A DNA stretch of 64,000 bases from Agrobacterium tumefaciens. Lineage in GTDB: Bacteria > Pseudomonadota > Alphaproteobacteria > Rhizobiales > Rhizobiaceae. The translations under genes were made by a program, and so were the position numbers. The stretch lies in the NCBI RefSeq assembly GCF_013337285.1, contig NZ_SUPW01000001.1:124001-188000 (forward strand), written 5' to 3'. Shown here piece by piece: positions 60,097-64,000 of the stretch; position 1 is the stretch's first letter, and the number at the start of each line of letters is the position of its first letter. Below the pieces are notes generated by a model. The model worked only from the letters and a program-made list of their open reading frames with translations, was not told the origin of the DNA and did no database searches.

Positions 60097-61466
60097 GCCG
60101 TCGCCTCCATGAGTTGTGTGCCTGTCGCAATCGTCGCCAAATCCAGGCGAATGATCCGGCCGCTGTCGTCGGCAACCTTCCAGGGGCGGGACACGCCGCC
60201 AAGATCTTCGGCGACGGCAAGGCCTGCCTGAAGACCGTCTTCATGAAAACCAGAGCCGAAATAGGCGCCGCAGAACCAGGTGTTTCGCAGGCCCTGCAAG
60301 GCCCATAGTTCCTGACGCATCTGTTCGGTGCCAGCGTCGAAAACCGGGTGGTGATAGGTTTCCTCGGCGATGATTTTTCCTTGATCCGGTTCCCGCGTCG
60401 GGTTCAGCGTTACGAAAATGTCCTGGGTTTCGCCCAGCGGCTGAAGCCTGTTCATCCAGTAGGTGATGCTCGGCTGGCCCGCTTCAATGCGCGTGTCCGC
60501 CACATAGTTCCAGCTTGACCATGCAGCGCGCCGGCGCGGCATGAAACTGCTGTCGGTGTGAAGCACAGCGCGGTTTTGGGTGTAGGTAAAAGCGCCGAGA
60601 ATGCGCCGTTCGGCACGCGTTGCATCCACGAGCATATCGAGCGCCTGATCCGCATGGGTTGCGATCACCACGTCATCGAAGCGCGCGACTTCGCCGTCCA
60701 CAGTGGTGATTTCGATCCCGTCCGGCAGGCGGTGGATGCGCGTCACCGGCGTCGAGAGGCGAATTCGATCCGCAAACGGCGCGGTGATGCGTTTTACATA
60801 TTCGCGTGCGCCGCCGACGACCGTGCGCCAGACTGGCCGATTGCGCAGCAACAGCAGACCGTGATTGCGGCAAAATTTGATGAAATGCGCTGCCGGATAA
60901 CGGCCGACCTCCATGGCTGGCGTGGACCATATGGCCGCGGCCATGGGGTAGAGATGATCGTTGCGGAACGCCGCCCCGTAATGGTTGCGCGTGAGATAGT
61001 CGTCGAGAGACACGTCTCCCATCACATGCAGGTCTCGCGGAGCGTTGCGGTAAAACCGCAGCAGGTCCGCCAGCATCGACCAGAAACGCGGTCGCAGCGC
61101 ATTTCTCTTTTGTGCCAGCAGGCCAAGACCGGTTCCGCCGGAATATTCAAAGCCGCCATTGTTAAGGGAAACGGCGAAAGACATGTTGGAGGCTGCGGTC
61201 GGCACGTCCAGTGTTTGAAGAAGCGCCGTGAGATTGGGATAGGTCCATTCGTTATATACAATGAAGCCGGTATCGACATGAACGGGCCCATTATGCGTAT
61301 CGAATGTTACCGTGTTGGTGTGACCGCCGATGCGATCCGCCGCCTCGAAGACCGTGACATCGTGCCGTTGCGACAATAGCCAGGCTGCCGACAGGCCGGA
61401 AATTCCCGTTCCCACGATGGCGATGCGGCGCCGGCTTTCTCTTGGTGTTGCTTCGGTGTCGGTCAT
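60093..61466 (-). CDS. FAD-dependent oxidoreductase, amine oxidase fold (COG2907)
   Basis: This 457-residue flavoprotein has the dinucleotide-binding GTGISG at residues 19-24, followed by FEAADRIGGHTNT (about 45) that contacts FAD, and a C-terminal WFCGAYFGSGFHEDGLQAGL segment closing the FAD site. The family accompanies DUF1365 and CFA-type enzymes. In Rhodobacter sphaeroides a comparable protein (UfaD) introduces a double bond into a methylated fatty acid on the way to furan fatty acids; I transfer this only as a hypothesis. It is the first gene of the operon and divergent from DUF1295. Confidence 0.82.
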   Translation of the reverse strand: MTDTEATPRESRRRIAIVGTGISGLSAAWLLSQRHDVTVFEAADRIGGHTNTVTFDTHNGPVHVDTGFIVYNEWTYPNLTALLQTLDVPTAASNMSFAVSLNNGGFEYSGGTGLGLLAQKRNALRPRFWSMLADLLRFYRNAPRDLHVMGDVSLDDYLTRNHYGAAFRNDHLYPMAAAIWSTPAMEVGRYPAAHFIKFCRNHGLLLLRNRPVWRTVVGGAREYVKRITAPFADRIRLSTPVTRIHRLPDGIEITTVDGEVARFDDVVIATHADQALDMLVDATRAERRILGAFTYTQNRAVLHTDSSFMPRRRAAWSSWNYVADTRIEAGQPSITYWMNRLQPLGETQDIFVTLNPTREPDQGKIIAEETYHHPVFDAGTEQMRQELWALQGLRNTWFCGAYFGSGFHEDGLQAGLAVAEDLGGVSRPWKVADDSGRIIRLDLATIATGTQLMEATA

Positions 61467-61655
61467 CTATCCTCACTATCGCATTACAGAAATTTGCCTT
61501 GGGACAGCGCAGATACGAGGCAACCCTCTGATAAGTTTCAGCGGCCGACGGTTTTTAGATTTTTTTCCGAACCCTGAAACTCTTTTGCCGGTCCGGGCGT
61601 ATTTCTCATCACGACACCCGGCCTCGATCTGTTCAAAACGGTGAGCGAAGTAGTG

Positions 61656-62444
61656 ATGTTTTCTGTGATCCTGATGCTTGCCATTCTCATGTCGCTCCTG
61701 ATGGCCGGAGCGTGGGCATTGCAGAGAGCAACCGGTTCCAGCGGCTGGATCGACACCGTCTGGTCGGCGAGCGTCGGGTTTGGCGGCGTTTTGGCTGTTT
61801 TGTTGGCGGAGGGTGACGGCGGGCGGCGCGCCATCGTATTCTTCCTTATTGCCGTCTGGTCCCTGCGGCTTGCCGGCCATATCGGACTGCGCACGCGGGG
61901 CGGCGGGGAAGATCCCCGTTATGCAAAGTTCATCGAAAAATGGGGCAGCGCGGCCTCCTTTCGGCTTTTCATCTTCCTCCAGATACAGGCCGCCGCCGCC
62001 TTCGTGCTTGTTCTGGCGGTTTATCTTGCCGCCGGCAACGGCCAGGTTTTTCCGCGTGTCATCGATCTCCTTGCCACCATGATTGCCGTCGCTGCGTTGG
62101 CAGGGGAAGCCCTCTCGGATGCTCAGCTTTCGAAATTCAGGAAAACTCCTGAAGCAAAAACCGGCGTCTGCGAAACCGGTCTTTGGCGTTATTCCCGCCA
62201 CCCCAATTATTTCTTCGAATGGCTTTTCTGGTGCAGTTTGCCGCTGCTGGCCGTTCAGACGAACGCCTTGTCATGGGCCTCGCTCGCCGCACCCGTCATG
62301 ATGTACTGGCTGCTCGTCCACGTCTCCGGCATTCCGCCGCTTGAAGAGCACATGCTGAACTCGCGCGGGGAAAAATTCCGTGCCTTGCAACGTCGCGTCA
62401 ACGCCTTCTTTCCAGGGCCGCGCAAGAACGAGGAAACGCCATGA
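61656..62444 (+). CDS. DUF1295 family membrane protein
   Basis: This protein of about 262 residues with six or seven membrane helices belongs to DUF1295, related to steroid 5-alpha-reductases. The C-terminal signature CETGLWRYSRHPNYFFEW near residue 175 is complete. Members may reduce or modify lipid-like substrates in the membrane. I chose the ATG at 61656; a GTG five codons earlier is possible and neither has a strong ribosome binding site. It overlaps the next methyltransferase gene by 4 bp and diverges from the FAD-oxidoreductase operon. Confidence 0.82.
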   Translation: MFSVILMLAILMSLLMAGAWALQRATGSSGWIDTVWSASVGFGGVLAVLLAEGDGGRRAIVFFLIAVWSLRLAGHIGLRTRGGGEDPRYAKFIEKWGSAASFRLFIFLQIQAAAAFVLVLAVYLAAGNGQVFPRVIDLLATMIAVAALAGEALSDAQLSKFRKTPEAKTGVCETGLWRYSRHPNYFFEWLFWCSLPLLAVQTNALSWASLAAPVMMYWLLVHVSGIPPLEEHMLNSRGEKFRALQRRVNAFFPGPRKNEETP

Positions 62445-63466
62445 ACATGCTCGCCTTTGCCATCAATGCCGCAGAACGTGCGCCGCTCAACGACAGCGTC
62501 ACACTCGCCGGGATAGATATGCTCTGCGCCAGAACGAAACGACGGCTTGCCCGTATTCCCGCAGCGGCGGAGCTGGATTTCGCTGCCGATATGGCAAAAT
62601 TTCCCGTAGCCAGCCATACCGATGAGGCGAACAGGCAGCACTATGAGGTTCCGGCAGAGTTTTTTGCGCTCGTTCTGGGCGCGCAGCGCAAGTATTCCTG
62701 CTGTTATTATCCCGATGCCACGACGACGCTCGATGAGGCGGAGACTGCCGCGCTGGCCGAGACCGTTGCCCATGCCGGATTGCAGGATGGTATGGACATT
62801 CTCGAACTCGGCTGCGGCTGGGGCTCGCTTTCCCTTTATATGGCAGGCCGCTTTCCCAATGCGCGGATCACGTCCGTTTCGAATTCCGCATCGCAACGCG
62901 AATATATCATCGGCTGCGCTCGGGCACGGGGGTTCTCGAACCTGTCGGTGGTGACCGCCGATATGAATGATTTCACCTCCGGCGCGCGTTTCGATCGCGT
63001 CGTCTCGGTGGAAATGTTCGAACACATGTCCAACTGGCGCGCATTGTTCGAGCGTGTTCATTCATGGCTGAAGCCGGGCGGCCGGTTTTTCCTGCACGTC
63101 TTCAATCATCGTAGCCGGTCTTACCGTTTTGACCACAATAATCCGGCAGACTGGATCGCGCAGCATTTCTTCACCGGCGGCATCATGCCCGCCTTCGACC
63201 TTCCGCATCGTTTCGACACGCTTTTCACCGTCGAACGGGAATGGCGCTGGTCGGGATCGCATTATCGTCGGACAGCGCTCGACTGGCTGGCGAATTTCGA
63301 CCGGGAGATCGTGCTTGTACGACCGATCCTGCAGCGGGTTTATGGCGTTGATGCCCGATTGTGGGAACGGCGTTGGCGATTGTTCTTTCTGGCAACGGCG
63401 GGGCTTTTCGGGCATCAGGATGGTGAGGTTTGGGGCGTCGGGCACTACGTTCTGATGCCCAACTAA
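62441..63466 (+). CDS. CFA-synthase-like SAM-dependent methyltransferase
   Basis: This 341-residue methyltransferase is a second, divergent CFA-family member. It keeps QHYEVPAEFF at 66-75, YSCCYYP near 85-91, the SAM motif DILELGCGWGSL at 119-130 and VSVEMFEHM near 188. The N-terminal lipid domain of classic CFA synthases is shortened. This shorter type resembles coclaurine N-methyltransferase-like and UfaM-like enzymes. It is coupled to DUF1295 (ATGA overlap). Two CFA-like enzymes in one locus suggest sequential or alternative modification of one acyl chain. Confidence 0.85.
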   Translation: MNMLAFAINAAERAPLNDSVTLAGIDMLCARTKRRLARIPAAAELDFAADMAKFPVASHTDEANRQHYEVPAEFFALVLGAQRKYSCCYYPDATTTLDEAETAALAETVAHAGLQDGMDILELGCGWGSLSLYMAGRFPNARITSVSNSASQREYIIGCARARGFSNLSVVTADMNDFTSGARFDRVVSVEMFEHMSNWRALFERVHSWLKPGGRFFLHVFNHRSRSYRFDHNNPADWIAQHFFTGGIMPAFDLPHRFDTLFTVEREWRWSGSHYRRTALDWLANFDREIVLVRPILQRVYGVDARLWERRWRLFFLATAGLFGHQDGEVWGVGHYVLMPN

Positions 63467-63574
63467 GCTTAAAACGTCAGCTGAAAACAGAGTTTACCCA
63501 TTTGGACCACGTTTGAGCTGACAAAATTTGCGGAATTAGGTGGCAACTGCCACCAGACCTCCTGCCGCTGAACG

Positions 63575-63597
63575 CATAGGATCGCTGCGATCCTATG
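63575..63597. promoter_or_regulatory. Palindrome upstream of the coiled-coil gene
   Basis: A perfect inverted repeat with 11-base arms (CATAGGATCGC and its complement) around a single T lies 12 bp before the next start codon. Its place over the ribosome binding region suggests an operator or an RNA hairpin that limits translation. Confidence 0.65.
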
Positions 63598-63609
63598 GAG
63601 CGGTTGAGC

Positions 63610-64000
63610 ATGGTTCTTATCGTTGATGAACTGAAGAGAAAGCAGGGGGAGATCGGCCTTCGCATCGGTGAATTGCGGGCGCAGATCATCTTGCTGGAGC
63701 AGCAGCAGGCAGCATTCGATGTCGTCATTCGGTCCTATGATCCGGATCATGCGCCCTTGATCGAGAAGGGATCCGCCCGCCGTCGACGCAAGCTGGATGG
63801 TGTCGACAAGGGGAGCATCTCCATGCTCTTCAAAGGCTTTGATCGCCGTGGTTTCGTTTTGCGGACACTCCGAGAGGCGGGACGGCCGATCACGACAGCG
63901 GACTTCGCTGTGGCCTTCGCCCGCGAGAACGGCCTCGGCGAAGACGACGCAAGGCTTGGCCTCATCGGCAACCGTTTCTCCCAGATGCTGGATCAGCTTG
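63610..64000 (+). CDS. Coiled-coil / winged-helix hypothetical protein (partial, runs off the window)
   Basis: The frame is open from the ATG to the end of the window, giving the first 130 residues. Residues 5-42 form a heptad-like coiled coil (VDELKRKQGEIGLRIGEL and following), then comes a basic linker GSARRRRKLDG. From about residue 80, FVLRTLREAGRPITTADFAVAFA looks like the start of a winged helix. I have seen similar rhizobial hypothetical proteins but know no function. The ribosome binding site is weak (GGAGCGG). Several inverted repeats lie just upstream. Confidence 0.65.
   Translation, partial: MVLIVDELKRKQGEIGLRIGELRAQIILLEQQQAAFDVVIRSYDPDHAPLIEKGSARRRRKLDGVDKGSISMLFKGFDRRGFVLRTLREAGRPITTADFAVAFARENGLGEDDARLGLIGNRFSQMLDQL

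Overview
The window looks like a chromosomal segment of an alphaproteobacterium of the Rhizobiaceae, most probably Agrobacterium or a close relative. This rests on recognised gene content and organisation, not on a database search: a complete aapJQMP amino-acid transporter, fused secDF, fixNOQP and fixGHIS with FixK/FnrN-type boxes, a divergent znuA / znuCB-zur locus, cobP naming conventions, many short 4-bp gene overlaps, GC-rich coding sequence and a Rhizobium-type intergenic palindromic repeat. I see no prophage, transposase, plasmid replication gene or CRISPR array; this is mostly core genome with small accessory pockets.

Layout. 0-1 kb: two identical tRNA-Glu genes, each with its own promoter, inside a 135-bp direct repeat. 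1-7 kb: aapJQMP (minus) divergent from metC. 7-16 kb: mixed metabolic genes (flavin monooxygenase, NDUFS6-like zinc-finger protein, hydrolase, cysE, DUF3126, cytochrome P450 with a divergent TetR regulator and a double palindromic operator, formaldehyde dehydrogenase, DUF815 ATPase). 15.4-19.7 kb: yajC-secDF followed by homologues of the mitochondrial complex I assembly factors NDUFAF3 and NDUFAF6. 20-26 kb: DMT exporter, alcohol dehydrogenase, lipB, tRNA-Leu, a 53-residue lipoprotein, a PAS protein, a one-domain membrane peptide and OsmC. 25.2-28.4 kb: a tightly coupled operon of an FdhF/YdeP molybdoenzyme, a mini winged-helix protein and a peptide-deformylase-like protein whose metal site is broken. 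28.7-33.6 kb: mgtE, a MerR regulator with its own operator-promoter, a 135-bp MITE/RIME-like palindromic element, two membrane proteins and cobP.

33.7-43.1 kb holds the microaerobic respiration block: fixNOQP (cbb3 oxidase subunits) and fixGHIS (its copper/assembly factors), each behind an anaerobox, with a three-gene VOC/VOC/SRPBCC cluster on the opposite strand between them. 43.3-45.1 kb: gnd and an RcnB-like periplasmic protein. 45.3-50.5 kb: a mannoside-type catabolic pair (beta-mannosidase, aldo/keto reductase) divergent from a LacI regulator. 50.5-53.7 kb: zinc uptake, with znuA divergent from znuC-znuB-zur across a short AT-rich region carrying Zur-like boxes. 53.8-55.6 kb: gamma-carbonic-anhydrase-like protein, FAH-family hydrolase and a frameshifted histidine-kinase remnant.

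56-63.5 kb is the most system-like accessory region: an ECF sigma factor with its anti-sigma factor, DUF2177 and DUF2147 proteins, a FAD oxidoreductase-DUF1365-cyclopropane-synthase operon, and a divergent DUF1295-methyltransferase pair. Together they look like a stress-controlled membrane-lipid modification unit, possibly for cyclopropane, methylated or furan fatty acids. The window ends inside a coiled-coil protein gene preceded by a dense set of palindromes.
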